Positions 51,134-64,000 of a DNA stretch of 64,000 nt are shown in pieces. The first letter of the stretch is position 1. Each line of letters begins with the position of its first letter. A program made the position numbers and the translations under genes. The notes under the pieces are model-generated. The model was not told the DNA's origin, did no database searches, and saw only the letters and a program-made list of their open reading frames with translations. This DNA is from Lasioglossum baleicum (taxonomy: Eukaryota; Arthropoda; Insecta; Hymenoptera; Halictidae), in contig NW_027469168.1 of assembly GCF_051020765.1 (NCBI RefSeq), forward strand, positions 310,001 to 374,000, read 5' to 3'.

Positions 51134-53389
51134 AATTCTCCCATTTATTTACACGCACTGTAATTTAATGTTATAATATTTTCGATTTTTTCAAAATTTT
51201 CATTTCTTATTTGAAGAAATTGTATGACCTTGTGAAAGTGTCTTTGCAATTTATAGAGTTTACGTTTATGATATTATTTCCTTACCCTCATTGATAATTC
51301 ATGTGATTGGCTGTATGGGCACGTATGCTTGCAGACTGACATTGCAGGTGTGGTATTATAGTCGCGTGCTGTAGATCGGGGCGGCATAATGCATGGTCAT
51401 TGTTAATTACTTTAACAATAAGATTGTACTGTACGAATTCTTTCGCAGTTTTCTATTTATATCTACATACTGAAATTTACATGTAAGATATTTCCGATTT
51501 TCTTCAAAATATCCAATTGTTAATATCAAAAATTGTATTTCTCAGTAAATGTGTATCTGGAAATTGTTGAATATACGTTTATGCCAATATTTGGTTATAA
51601 GTATTGTTATTTTATACGGTTGACTGTATACGTACCTACGCTTCCTGCACGACACAACTGGAATTATGCTGTAGTTGTGTTCACATGATCGGAGCGACTC
51701 AGCTGTATGGTCTTTGTCAATTTCTTTAAACCCTATGTTGTAGCGTTTGCAATCTTTCGCAGATTTCTGTTTATTTCTACATATTAAAACTTACTGTTTT
51801 GATATTTTCAATTTTATTTTCCAGAATTTTCAATTTCAAGTTTAAAAAATTATATTTCTCCGTAAATGTGTCTTTGGTGTTACGTGAGTGTACGTTCATG
51901 ATATTATGTTGTTAAATTTATTGTCATTTTAAATGATTGTCTCTATACGCACGTTCGATGCAATGCGCGACTGGACTGGAGTGGTCGTGCAGTTACTTTC
52001 TGTGGATAGGGGCGGCACTACTCGATGGCTTTCGTTAATTTATTTAACTCAGATTTTGTACCGTAATCATTTTCTCCTAGTGGCCCATTTACTTATGCGT
52101 ACTGTAATTTACTGTTGTGATATTTTCGATTTTTTTTTTTTCATAATTTTCAATTTCAATTTTAAGAAATTGTATTTCCCATTAATAGTATCTTTGGAAA
52201 TAGTCGAGTATTCCTTTGTGACATTATTCTGTTATACTTATTGTTATTTTACATGATTGCCTCTATACGAACCTACGGTGCCAGTGTAACACGACAGGCG
52301 ATGTCTTTTTGTTTTGTACGGCGGAGCAAAGCAGCAGTAGTGTGTGATCTTCGATAATTTCACTAGCATAGATGTACCGCTTGTGATTTCATCCAGTCTG
52401 CATTTGTTTATATATTCTGTGATTTGCGGTTACGATATTTTCGATTTACTTCGAAATTTCTATTTTTCGTTGATAAAATTGCGTTTGATAGTAAAAGCGT
52501 CTTTGGAATTTGTTGAGCTTACATTTATGGCATTAGTATGTTGATCTTATTCGTATTTAATATGATTGCCTGTACACGTACCTACGCTGGCGGGGCGATA
52601 CTAATGGCGATGCCCTGTATTTGAGTACGGCGGATCGAAACGGCACTACTGGAGTGTCCTAATTAGTTTCGTTGAACTTAATTTTGTATGATATGTATTG
52701 AATCCCGGTCATCCATTTATTTAATCATACTGTAACTTACTGCTTTGATATCTTCGACTTGTTTTTTAAATTGTCAATTTTCAATTTTGAAAATTGAATT
52801 CCTTAATAATATTTTCTTTTGAATTAGTTGAGTTTACGTTTATGATAATATTAAGCTGAACTTATTGTTATTTTATTTTATTGTCTGTGTACATACCTAC
52901 GCTTTCAGTGCGGCTCGACTGGAATGACCTCGTGGTTATGTTCGGTAGATCGGAGTGATGCTACTGTATTGTCACCGTAAATTTCTATAACCTGGATACT
53001 ATACTGTGGAAACTCTTTTACATTCTTCCTTGTATTTCAACTAACTGTAATTTACTGATATGAGACATTAAATGTTTCCCAAAATTTTCAATTCTTAGTT
53101 TAAAGCATTGTGTTTCTTAGTAACAGTGTCTTTGGCATTAGATGAGTGTACGTTTATGTCAATATATTGTTAAACTTATTCTTTTTTTATACGATGGTCT
53201 CTATACGCACCTGTGCTTCCGCAGCGTCACGACTGGAGTGGTCTTGCTGTTGCATTCGGTTGAGCGGAGCGGCAATACTCTTTGAACATTGCTAGTTTCT
53301 TTATTCTTAACATTGTACAGTAAGAATTCATTCGCAGTTATATATTTATTTCTACGTGCAGTAATTTACTGTTATGGTACCATCGATTT

Positions 53390-54580
53390 TTCATAATTTT
53401 CAATTCTATACTCCCGGAGCGACACGGCTGGAGTGGTCTTGCAGTTGAGTTCGGTGGATCGGAGCGACACTATTCTATGGTCGTTGCTAATTTCTTTCAA
53501 CTTTTTATGATATTCTCGATCTCTTTTTTTAACTTCCAATCTTTTATTTCAAAAATTGTACTTTTTGTAAAAGTGCCTTTGGAATTAAAGGAGTCTAACT
53601 TTAAGGAAATATTTTGTTAAATATGTTGTCAAATTAAATGATTGTCTGTATACGCACCTACGCTACCGATACTACACGGCTGGAATTATTTTGTAGTTGC
53701 GTTCAACAGATCGGAGCGACACTACAGCATGGTCCTCGATAATTTCATAACCAGGTCTTTGTGCCGTATGCATTTTATCCCAGCCATCCATTTAATAACA
53801 CATACTGCAATTTACTTTTATGATATTTTCGATCTGTTTCATAGCTTCCAGTCTTTAAGCTCAAAGACTTTATTCTTTAGGAAAAGTGTCTATGGAATAA
53901 GTTGAGTTTACATTTGTTCCAATATTCTCTTATGTTCATTGACATTTTATATAATTATCCCTATACGTAACTACGGCTCCGGAGCGACACAACTGAAGCG
54001 GACATGTGGGTGCGTTGGGAAGACAGGTGCGACACTACTGTATGGTCTGTGTTGATTTCATTAACCTTGATATTGTATCGTATGCATTTGTCAGCAGTAT
54101 TCTGTTTATGTGTACATACTGTAATTTACTGGTATGATACTGCCGACTTTATTTAAAAGATCTATTCTATAATTTCAGGAATTGTATTTTTGTAGGAGAA
54201 GTGTCCATGGAATTAGTTAAGTATACGTTGATGACATTATTTTGTTAAAATTAATTGACACGCCTGGAGTGGTCTTGCAGTGGCTATGGCAGATCGGCAC
54301 GATACACTAGAAGGTCCGCGTTAATTTGTTTGAACTTAATTATGTACCGATGTCATTTATCCCCAGTAATCCATGTATTTATACATACTGTAATTTACGG
54401 TTATGACAATTCCCATTTTTTTCATGACTTCCAACTTTGTGTTTAAATTATTGCATTTTTTAGGACAAGTGCTATAGAATTAGTAGAGTGACCGTTTATG
54501 ACAATATTTTGTTAAATCAGTGGTATTTCATAGAATTGTCTGTATGCGTATCATTGTAAGTAACTATTATGATATATTAG
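53390..54580 (+). repeat. Cluster of shortened A monomers
   Basis: Four seams lie within 1.2 kb. TTCAATTCTATA joins CTCCCGGAGCG near 53415 (about 110 bases lost). CTTTCAACTTT joins TTATGATATTC near 53508 (about 95 lost). GTTAAAATTAATTGACACG near 54255 lacks about 45 bases. GTATCATTG joins TAAGTAACTATTATG near 54555 (about 150 lost). Most of this stretch lies in the part absent from the left copy, so it may be a recombination-prone or recently rearranged patch. Confidence 0.7.
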
Positions 54581-57500
54581 ATTCTTTTTTCGAAATTTGC
54601 AGTTTTTAGCTTTAAAGATTGTATTTTCTAGAAAAATGTCTTCTGAATTAGTTGAGCTTATGTGTATGACATTATTTTGTTAATGTTGTGGTTATATTAT
54701 ATCGTTGTCTGCACACGTACCTACGCTTGTACAGCGACACGACTGGAATGGCCTCGTAGGTGCGTATGGAAGATGGGAGCGACACTATTATATGATATTC
54801 GTTAATTTCCATCACCTTGATGTGGTACCGTATGCATTCTTAGGAAATTTTCCATTTTTTTATACACACTGTAAATTACTGTCTTCATAATTTCGATTTC
54901 TATCTGAATTTTGAATTTTTAGGCCAAAAAATTGTATTTCTTAGTATAAGTGCCTCTGAATTATTTGAGTTTACGATTATGAAAATATTTTATTATGCTT
55001 GTCGTTATTTTATATGCTTGCCTGTATACGTACCTACGCTGCCGGTGCGACACGACTGTGAATGCCTTTTAGTTGCGAAGGCAGATCGAAAGCGACAATA
55101 GCGTATGGTCATTGCTTATTTCTTTAACCTTTCCAATGTATCGTAGGCATTGTTTGGCTGGGTTCCATTTATTTCCACATACTGCAATTAACTTTTATGA
55201 TATTATCGAATTGTTTCATAATTTCCAGTCGTTAATTTCAATAACTGTATTTTTCAAGAGAATTGTCTATGGAATTAGTTGAGTTTACATTTGTGACAAT
55301 ATCGAGGTTTGCTCCTTCTTATTTTATATGATTGTCTGTGTTCGTATCTCGCTTCCCGCGCGACACGAGTGGAGGGGTCTTATAATTGCGATCGGTATAT
55401 CGGAGCGACACTACTCTATGAGCTTCGTTAACTTCTTCAACCATAATACTGTACCGTATGGATCACTTCCCAGTCTTCAATTCATTTATACACACTATAT
55501 ATTACGGTTATGCTATTTCCGAGTTTTTCATAATTTCCAGGTTTTCAATTAAAAATTTGTGCTTCATTGTAAAAGTGCTTTTTCAACTGGATAAGTCTAC
55601 ATTTACGCAAATATTGTGTTTAGTTTGTTGTTGTATAATGTAATTGTCTGGATACAAACCTACGCCTCTACAGCAGCACGAATGGAGAGGCCTTGTAGTT
55701 GCGATCGGTAGGTCGGAGCTACTCGACTGTACGGTCTTTGTTAATTTCATTACCCTCAATATAGTACTCTCACCATTCTATCGCCGTTTCCAATTTATTT
55801 CTATGCATTTGTTCCGAAGTTTTACTTTATTTATACATTCTGCAATTTACTGTTCTATTATTTTCAGATCTCTTTCCAAATTTTCTATTTTTATAACAAG
55901 AAATTGTATTTCATAATAATGGTGTCAACGTAATTACTTGAGTGTAGGCTTAAGTGATTTATTTGTTACATATTGCTATCTTATATGACTGTCTGTATGC
56001 GAACCTCACCAACACCACTGGCGAGGACATGTAGTTGCGGTCGCCAGACCGAAGCGGCTCTACAGGATGGTTGTTGTTTATTTCTTTATCCATAAGGTGG
56101 TGCCGTATGCAATCTTTGAAATTTTCTATTCTTTTGTACATACTGCATTTTACTGTTATGATTTTTCAATTCTTTTCAAAATTCATAAATTTAAATACAG
56201 GGACCTGTATTCTGTGGTATACGCGCCTTTTGAATTTGTTGAGTATATGTTTATGACAATGTCCTGTTAAGCTTTTTGACATTTTACACGGTTCTCTGTT
56301 TAGGTACCGACGGTGCTGTAGCGACATGGCTGAAGTTGTCTTGTAATTGCGAACGCCAGATCGAAGCGGCATACTGGATGATCTTCGTTAATTTTTTTTA
56401 ACCATAATATTGTACCGCATGCAATCTTTCGCAAATTTCTATTTACTTCTACATACTGCAATATACTGTTATGATTTTTTGACTATTTTCATAATTTACA
56501 ACTTTAATTTAAAAAACTGAATTCCATAGAAAATGTTTCTTTGGAATTAGTTAAGTGTAGGTTTAGGATAATAGTTTGTTATGCCTTATGGTATTTTTTT
56601 ATGGTCTGTATACGTAACTACGATGCCGGAGCGAGACGACTGGCGACGTATTGCAATTGCGTAGAGCAGATCGGAGCGGCACTACTGGATGGTTTTTGAT
56701 AATTTCTTTAACATTGATATAGTACCGTATGCATTTTATCCTAGTATTCCCTTTATTTATGCAGATTGTTGTATATTGCATTGATATTTCCCATTTTTTT
56801 TCAAAACTTCAAACATTTGTTTTTATAATTGCATTTTTTAGGACAAGTGCCATAGAATTAGTAGAGTGAACGTTTATAACAATAGTTTGTTAAATTCTAT
56901 GTTATGTTATATGATTGCCTCTATATGTACCTACGCTGCCGGCATGACGCGCTTGGACTGCTCTTGCAGTTTCGTATGGTCGATCGGATCGACATTACTG
57001 CATGATCTTCGATAACATCGTTAACTTTGATATTGTACCGTCTGCATTTTTACCCAGTCATCCATTTAATTATGCATACTTTAATTTAATGTCTGATATT
57101 TTCGATTCTTATCAGAATTTTCAATTTTTAGTATAAAAAATTGTTATCATTGGCAGAAGTGTCTACGGAATTATTTGTGTGTACGCTTATAACAATATAA
57201 CGATAAATTCTTTGTTATTTTAAATGATTGATGGTATACGTTCCAACACTGCCAGAGTGACACGACTGCCGTAGTCTTGTAGTTTCGTGCGACAGATCGG
57301 TGGCGAGTACTGTCTGATCTTTTTTAATTTCTTTATCCTTAATATTGTACCGTATGCATTCTCACGTAGCTTTCTTCTTATTTTAACATGCTGTAATTTA
57401 CATATATGATATATTCGATTTTTTTTTTAGAATTTGGTAATCTTTGCTTATAAAATTGTATTTCTTAATAAAAGTGTTATTGGAATTAGTTGTGTGTACG

Positions 57501-58409
57501 TTTATGACAATATTTTGATAAGCTTGTTGTTATTTTATATGCTTGTCTGTATTCATACCTACGATTCAGGACTGTGGTGAACTTCTAGTAGCGTATGTTA
57601 CATCGGAGCAACGGTAATGGATGGTCTACGTTAATTTCATTAACTTTGAAATACTACCGTATGCATTCCTTCGCATTCTTCCATTTATTTATATATACTG
57701 TAATTTACTGATTTAATACATACGTATTTCTTAAAAATTCCCAATTTTTAATATGAATCATTGTTCATTTTATGAAATGTGTCTTCGGAATAAGTTGAGT
57801 GTACGTTTATGACATGAGTTTTCAATATTTGTTGTTATATTAAACGACTGTGCGTGTACGCACCTACGATTCCGAAGCGACACGGGTGGAGTTCTCTTGC
57901 ACTTGCGTTCGGAATATCGGAGCGATGGTGCTGCATGATGTTTGATAATTTCTTTGACCTTGATATTGTAACTTGTGCATTATTTTTCTGCATTCTGTTT
58001 ATGTCAACATACTGTAATTTACTATTATGATTTCCCCAATTTTTTTCAAAATTATCAATTTTTGGTTTTAAAAATTGTATTCATCAGTAAATGGTCTTTG
58101 GAATCCGTCGTGTGTACGTTTATGCTAATATTATGACGAAACTTATTTTTATTTTACATAATTTTCTATATACATACATTCGCTTCCGGGGCGACACGCC
58201 TGTTATGGCCTTGGAGTTGCGATCGGCAAATCGGACCGTCACTAGGGTATTATATTCCTTAATTTCTCTCACCTTTATATTGTGCCGAATGCAATCTTTC
58301 GATATTCATAATTTATTTCTACATTCTGTTATCTATTGTTATGATATTTCCGATTTTATTCAAACCCTCCTATTATTAAACTCAGAAATTGTATTTTTTA
58401 GGAGAAGTG

Positions 58410-61400
58410 AAAACACCAAAGCAGCAGCATACAATATGTACAAATGAAGGAAAAACTTGGAAAAAATTCTTGCTGCACAATATGATGGTTAAAAACATTA
58501 TCGATGACCATCCAGTAGTCTCGCTCCGTTCTGTCGTAAGCAACTACAAGACATCGTCAGTCGTCTCACGCAAACAGCGCAGGTACATACACGGAAAATC
58601 ATACAAAAAAACAATTAGTTGAACAAAATAATATCATACGCGTGCACTGAACTATTTCCAAAGTCACATTTCCTAAGAAGTACATTTTTCTATGATAAAG
58701 ATTGAAAGCTTTGGAGACAAATCGAAAATATAATTACAGAAAATTAAATAACGTATAAAATAAATGGTCAAATTGGCAAACAATGGATACAGTTTAAAAT
58801 CATGAGTTACAGAAATTAACGAGGACAATCCAGTATGCTGCTGCAATCTGCCGTACCTAACTACTAGACCACTACAACCGTACCGCGCCCGAAACGTGGG
58901 TACGTATACAACGTATCATATAAAATAGAAAGTATTTAACATAATATAGTCATTAACGTACACGCAACTGATTCGAAAGACACTTTTACTAAGACATACA
59001 ATTTTTTAAAATAATAATTGAAAATTTCAAAGAAAATCGAAAATATCATAACAGTAAATAACAGAATGTATAAATAAATGGAAAAATTGGTGAAAAATTC
59101 ATACGGAGTAAAATCGTGGTTACAGAAAGAGACGAAGGTCATCCAGTATGCCGCACCGATCTGCCGTACGCACCTGCAAGACCAGACCGGCCGTTTCGCT
59201 CCGGAAACGTAAGTACATTTACAGACTATCATATAAAATAACAACAAATTTATCGAAATATCTTCATAAACGTGCACTCAACTACTTCCAAGGACACTTT
59301 CTCTACAAAATACAGTTTTTGATGTTAAAAATTTGAAATTTTGGAAAGAATCGAAAATATTATAACAATAATGTACAATGTGTCGAAATAAATAGGAAAC
59401 AGCGATAGAGTGCATAAGGTACAATATCATGGCCAAAGAAATGAACCAATACCATATAGTAGACTCGCGCCTATCTACCGTACGCAACTACTTGCTCGCT
59501 CCAGGCGTGTCGCTCTGGAAGCGTAGATACGTATACAGACGATCATATAAAATAACAGCATTTTTAACAGAATAATGTGATTAAGGTACCCTCAACTGAA
59601 ACCAAAAGCACTTATACTCAGAAGATCAATTTCTTGAAATGAAGATTGAAAATTTCGAAAGAAATCGAAAATAACATAACAGTAAATGGCAGGTTGCATA
59701 AACAAATTGAAAACAGGGGAAAGCGTGCATTCAGTACAAAATGAAGATTAATGAAATTAACATGGATCATACAGTAGTGCCGCTCCGATCTACCGAAAGA
59801 CACATGGAGTCCTCTATAGTCGTGTCGCACATGACAGCATACGTATAGAAGTGATCATATGAAATAACGATAAGATTATCAAAATACTGTCATAATGGTG
59901 CACTCAACAAATTCCGAAGACTACAATTTTTTAAGATAAAAGTCGAAAATTTTGAAATAAAAATTCAAATATATCATAACATTGAATCACAGTATGTATA
60001 AATAAATGGAGAACTGGGAAGAGATGCAAGAGGTACGAAATCAAGTATAAAGGTATTGATGGAGACCATACTGTAGTGTCGCCCTATCTGTCGTACGCAA
60101 TTACAAGACCACTTCAGCCCTGTCGTTCCGAAAGCGTAGTTACGAATATAGACAATCATATAAAATAACAATAACATTCACAAAATATTGTCACAAACGT
60201 ACACTCAACTTACTCAAAAGGCATTTTTCTAAAGAAATACAATTTCCTATTCCAAAAATTAATGTTCCGAAAAAAAATCGGAAATATCATAACCGTATCT
60301 GACGCTATATATAAATAAATGGAAGACTGGGAAAGAATGCATACGGTACAGTATCAAGGTTAGAACACTTATCCAAGGTCCTGGAGTAGCGTCGCACCGA
60401 TATACCGAATACAACTGTAAGACGTCTTTATCCGTGACGACCATGAATCATAGGTACCTATACAGACAATCATGTAAGATAATAACGAGCTTAACAATGT
60501 ATTGTCATAAGCGGAAACTCAATCAATTCGGAAGAAACCTGTACTGCGAAGTACAGCTTTTTAAATTAAAAATTGAATACTTTTACAGAAAATTCAAAAT
60601 ATAACAGTAAATTAGAGTATGTATAAATAAATGGGAAACACGCGGAGAAACGGATGCTGGTCCAAATCAAGATTAAAGAAATTAAGGTATATTAGCTGGT
60701 TGTGCCTCTTCGATATTCCGTACACAACTACACCGTCAATCCGCTCGTATAGAACCGCAGAGCCGATAGGCATACGATGACGAGCAGAGCTGCGTCGCTA
60801 CGATCTACCGATACGTAACTGCAAGTTCACTGCAGTCCTGTGGTTCCTATAGCGTAATCTGAAGAACAGACAATCATATAATACAACAACAAATTCAACA
60901 AAATAATGTCACATACGTACCCTCAAGAAATTCCAAAGTTACTTTTACTAAGGGACTACTATTTTATCAACTGAAAATTGAATATTTTGAATAAAATTGA
61001 AAATACAACTGTTAATTATGCTCTACATATATAAATAGGAAACATGTGGAAAATGAATACGGGACAAAATCGAGGATAAGGAAATACCATACAGTAGCGT
61101 CGCTCAGATCTACCGAACGCAACTACGAGGCAAATCCAGCCATGTCGCACTGGAAGCATTGGTACCTACAGAAACAGTCATATAAAAGAACAATAAGTTT
61201 AACAAACTATTGCCATAAACGTTGACTCAACGGTGTCAATAGACACTTTTATTAAGAAATACAATTCATTTAACTAAGAATTGACAAATATGGAAAAAAT
61301 TGAAAATATCATTGCAGTAAATTACTGTATGTATAAATAAATGGAAAACTGGGAAAATTGCATACGGCATGAAATCAAGGTTAATGAAAGTAACGAGGAT

Positions 61401-62388
61401 CATCCAGTAGTGCAACTCCGAACTGCCGTACGCAGGTGCTAGACATCGCGAGCGCTGCATTTCTGACAGCGTAGGCACGTATAGAGACAATCGTAGAAAA
61501 AAACAAAATGATTGACAAAATATAGTCGTAAACGTATACTCTTCAATTTCGAAACACAGTTCTACTAAGAGATACAGGTTCATAGAATAAAAATAAAAAG
61601 TTGTGACAAAAAAATCGCAATAACCATGACACTAAATTACAGTATATGTAAATAAATAGAAAACTGCGAAAGAATGCATACGGAAAATATTGTTGTTACA
61701 GAAGTGAACAAAGACAATCCAGTAGCGCAGCTCCGTTCTGTCGTACGCAACTCCAAGGCCTCGCATGTACTACACGTCCTACAGCGTAGGTTCTCCTGCA
61801 GGCAGAAATGTAAAATAAAGAAATGTAAAATAAGAATAAGTTTAACAGAATAATGTCATAAACATACACTCAAGTAATTCCATGGACACTTTTACAATGA
61901 AATACAATCGTTTAAACGAAGAATTGAAGATTTCGAAGAAAATCGAAAATATAATAGGATTAAATAACATTAAGTATTAACAAATGGAAACTAGAAAAAA
62001 ATGGATACGGTACGAAATCAAGGCTGAAGACATTACCGAAAACAATCCAGTAGTGCGGTTCCGGTCTGACCTACGCAACTGCAAGACCACTTCAGCCGTG
62101 TCGCTCCGGAAGTGTTGGTATGTATACAGACAATCATATGAAATAACAATAAGTTTAACAAAATGACGTCCTGAACGTGCACTGAACCATTTCCAATGAT
62201 ACTTGTATCCAGAAATAAAATTTTTTCAACTAACAATTGACAAGTTCGCAAAAAATTGTAATTACCATAATAGTAAATTGCAGAATTAGTATACAAAAAT
62301 AAAAATGAGGAAGAACTGCATGCGGTTCAAAATCTTGTCGTGAGAAATTAACGGTGACCATACAGTAGTGTTGCTCGATCTGCCGTAA
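58410..62388 (-). repeat. Satellite A array, minus orientation, right copy
   Basis: About 12.5 A monomers on the minus strand. The GACAATCATAT anchor recurs about every 303-315 bases (near 58915, 59225, 59540, 59850, 60153, 60464, 61177 and 61485), except for one 406-base interval. Its two ends match the ends of the left block 4749-6445, but it is longer by about seven monomers plus that 92-base excess. No gene is seen. Confidence 0.9.
60690..60830 (-). repeat. A monomer with a partial internal duplication (about 92 bp)
   Basis: The segment with CTCTTCGATATTCCGTACAC is followed by GGCATACGATGACGAGCAGA and a second, better preserved version, GTCGCTACGATCTACCG. This makes the local monomer about 406 instead of 314 bases. 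It is a partial tandem copy of the GC-richer core. Confidence 0.6.
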
Positions 62389-64000
62389 CATTATACACTG
62401 TTAGTTGTAGATCTTTACCCATTTGTATACAGTCTAACTTTTTACCGTAGGCCATTCCTTCCGAGAAGTTAACCCGCTACATCAAGGTTATTACTTCCTG
62501 TTCCGAGAAGCAAATTACTAGATATTTTAGTGACGGGCACCTTCATTTCGTGTATGGATTAGAAGATTGGGAGGCAGACTGATCATGAACATTACCGCCC
62601 CCTTTGAGAGTCGAACGGCGATGTGAATAACTTCACCTATCCCGTGATTCCGAGAGTCAACCCTGGAAAGCCGAGAAGTAAGTCCGCTAAACAGCTTTCC
62701 GAGTAGACACCGTAATTCGCAGTATAAATATTAACATAGAGCGTCAAACTGTTTGTGAGCGTTACCAATTGGTATAATGTCAAACGTTTTAGCATCGTCC
62801 TTACACTCCGACAAACTAACCCGCTGCATCGAGAGTATAGCTTCGTGATCAGAGTTACAAATTAGTTTATATTCTAGTGGCGGGCTCATTAGTTTCAGGT
62901 ATGAATAAGAAGACCCAGCGTCCAACCGTCGGAGAACGATGCTAACTAGTATCGAGTCAAACGCTTCACCGAAGACCTCATCCTCCGAAAACCTAGCCCG
63001 CTGTTTCGAGTGTATAGCAGCGTGTTCAAAGTAACGAATTAGCATACATTTCAGTGAGGGTCACCTTAATTTCATGTATAAAGCAGAAGATCGAGTGTGC
63101 GAAAGTTACCATCATCTTTGATGGTCGAACGGCTAAGTCAATAGCTTCACTTATCCTATGATACCGAGTGTCAAACCTGGTCTTCCGGGAGTAAATACGC
63201 TGCACAGTGTCGGCAATAGAAACTTTAATTAACGATATGAGTATTAAAGTAGATAGTTATAATGTTCGAAAACGATACGCATTTGTATGAAGTCATATTC
63301 CTTACCGGATTCCCTACCTTCGGAGGACATGATTAGCTGTACCGTGGGTATAACTTCGTGTTCAGAGCAACAAATTGGTAGACATTTTAGCAGACGGACG
63401 ACTTAACTAGGTGGTCGATTGTCAATCCGTCCGAGATCGTTACCAACTTCATTGAGGATTGAACGGCTAAGTCGATAACTTCACCTATCCAGAAATTCCG
63501 AGAGTCAAGCTAGGTACTCCAGGAGTAACTCCGCTGAACAGAATAAGCAATAGGCACCTGAATTCACGGTCTGATAATTGAGGTTGAAATTCAAGCTGTC
63601 GGAAAGCATTACCAATTGATAAAAAGTCATACTTTATATCGAATACCATGCCCTCAGGGAACCAAACCCGTTGTAGGGAGTATCGTGTTTACTGTTCGCG
63701 CAAAAACATATCTCCTGAAATTTTGGCAGAGGGACCCCTTATTTTCATGTTTGAGTAGCAAAATCGAGGGACCATCCGCTTGAGAACATCACCACCGTTC
63801 ATGAGAGCAAAGCCAATAGCTTCACGTATACTGTGATTCCGACAGGCAAACGAGGTACTGCGGGAGTAAATCCGCTCAGCACTATTGGCAATAGGCACCT
63901 CAATTCAGGATTTGAATATTAAGGCAGGCCCGCAAGCCGTTGTAGAACATTACCTATTCGTGCCGGGTTAAACATCTTACAGAATGCCTTACCTCCGAAG
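62389..64000 (-). repeat. Satellite B array, minus orientation, right copy (runs off the window)
   Basis: Between four and five B monomers on the minus strand, continuing past the window end. The first 790 bases match 6496-7280 at a constant offset of 55917. They include unusual phrases such as CAGACTGATCATG, ACATTACCGCCCCCTTTGAG and AAGTAAGTCC. After about 63250 the match to the left copy weakens. The end at 63640-64000 resembles 18200-18590 best (GCCGTTGTAGAACATTACCT is identical), with some B2 markers also found near 8480. Confidence 0.9.

Larger units (their letters stand above)
50522..58409 (+). repeat. Satellite A array, plus orientation, right copy
   Basis: About 25 A monomers in plus orientation at steps of about 305-345 bases, counting several shortened ones between 53.39 and 54.58 kb. 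From about 51.5 kb onward, monomers pair one by one with those of the left copy. Examples are 52600 with 1066, 53644 with 2287, 55645 with 2901, 55990 with 3245 and 57784 with 4123. Between matched points the right copy carries whole extra monomers. The array ends at GAGAAGTG (58402-58409), where it turns to the minus strand exactly as at 4748. No gene is seen. Confidence 0.92.

Noticed and set aside
50522..58409. CENP-B box (TTCG, four bases, A, two bases, CGGG) in the A core
   Set aside because: The core TTCGGTAGATCGGAGC resembles it but is out of register at the CGGG part. I found no clear match in B.
1..64000. CRISPR array
   Set aside because: Periods of 314 and 346 bases with diverged full-length homology are tandem satellites. 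There are no short exact repeats separated by unique spacers.
1..64000. Transposon or retroelement insertion
   Set aside because: No stretch escapes assignment to A or B. No terminal repeats, target-site duplications or coding remnants were seen. The orientation changes are explained by inversions of satellite blocks.
1..64000. Ribosomal DNA spacer, tRNA genes or telomeric repeats
   Set aside because: No rRNA-like sequence, tRNA-type A and B boxes in a cloverleaf context, or short telomere motif runs were recognised.

Overview
The window reads as non-coding satellite DNA from a eukaryote. I found no gene, RNA gene, mobile element or CRISPR array. Almost every base can be assigned to one of two unrelated tandem-repeat families. 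Family A has a monomer of about 314 bp, is AT-rich, and carries T- and A-runs plus a core reading TACCTACGCTGCCGGAGCG. Family B has a monomer of about 346 bp, is richer in GC, and carries motifs such as AACGGTTTGAC, TTACTCCCGGAATACC and TTAAGGTGCCCGTCAC. 'Plus' is an arbitrary label: it means those motifs read on the given strand. The host cannot be named from this sequence. CpG is common in both families, which argues against long exposure to heavy CpG methylation.

Layout (boundaries good to about 10-20 bases): A plus 1-4748; A minus 4749-6445; B minus 6446-9000; B plus 9001-17970; B minus 17971-25600; B plus 25601-43165; one inverted B monomer 43166-43548; B plus 43549-50521; A plus 50522-58409; A minus 58410-62388; B minus 62389-64000.

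The most interesting result is that the left end (A plus, A minus, B minus) is repeated at the right end with the same two junctions. The A plus/A minus switch at about 4748 matches the one at about 58409. The A/B switch at about 6446-6462 matches the one at about 62389. Individual variant monomers pair up in the same order on both sides. The window therefore spans a little more than one unit of a roughly 54-56 kb higher-order repeat built from two satellites with internal inversions. The two copies differ mainly by gain or loss of whole monomers (1, 5, 3 and 7 units), as expected from unequal crossing-over. By eye, paired copies are about 85% identical while unpaired monomers are nearer 70-75%, so the array looks old and poorly homogenised.

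Family B is itself an ancient dimer: its 169 bp and 177 bp halves share their first 60 or so bases in altered form. Several B subfamilies with linked diagnostic changes are irregularly mixed. Many short monomers mark recombination seams, including one that lost almost exactly one half-unit. All identity values are visual estimates, not computed alignments.
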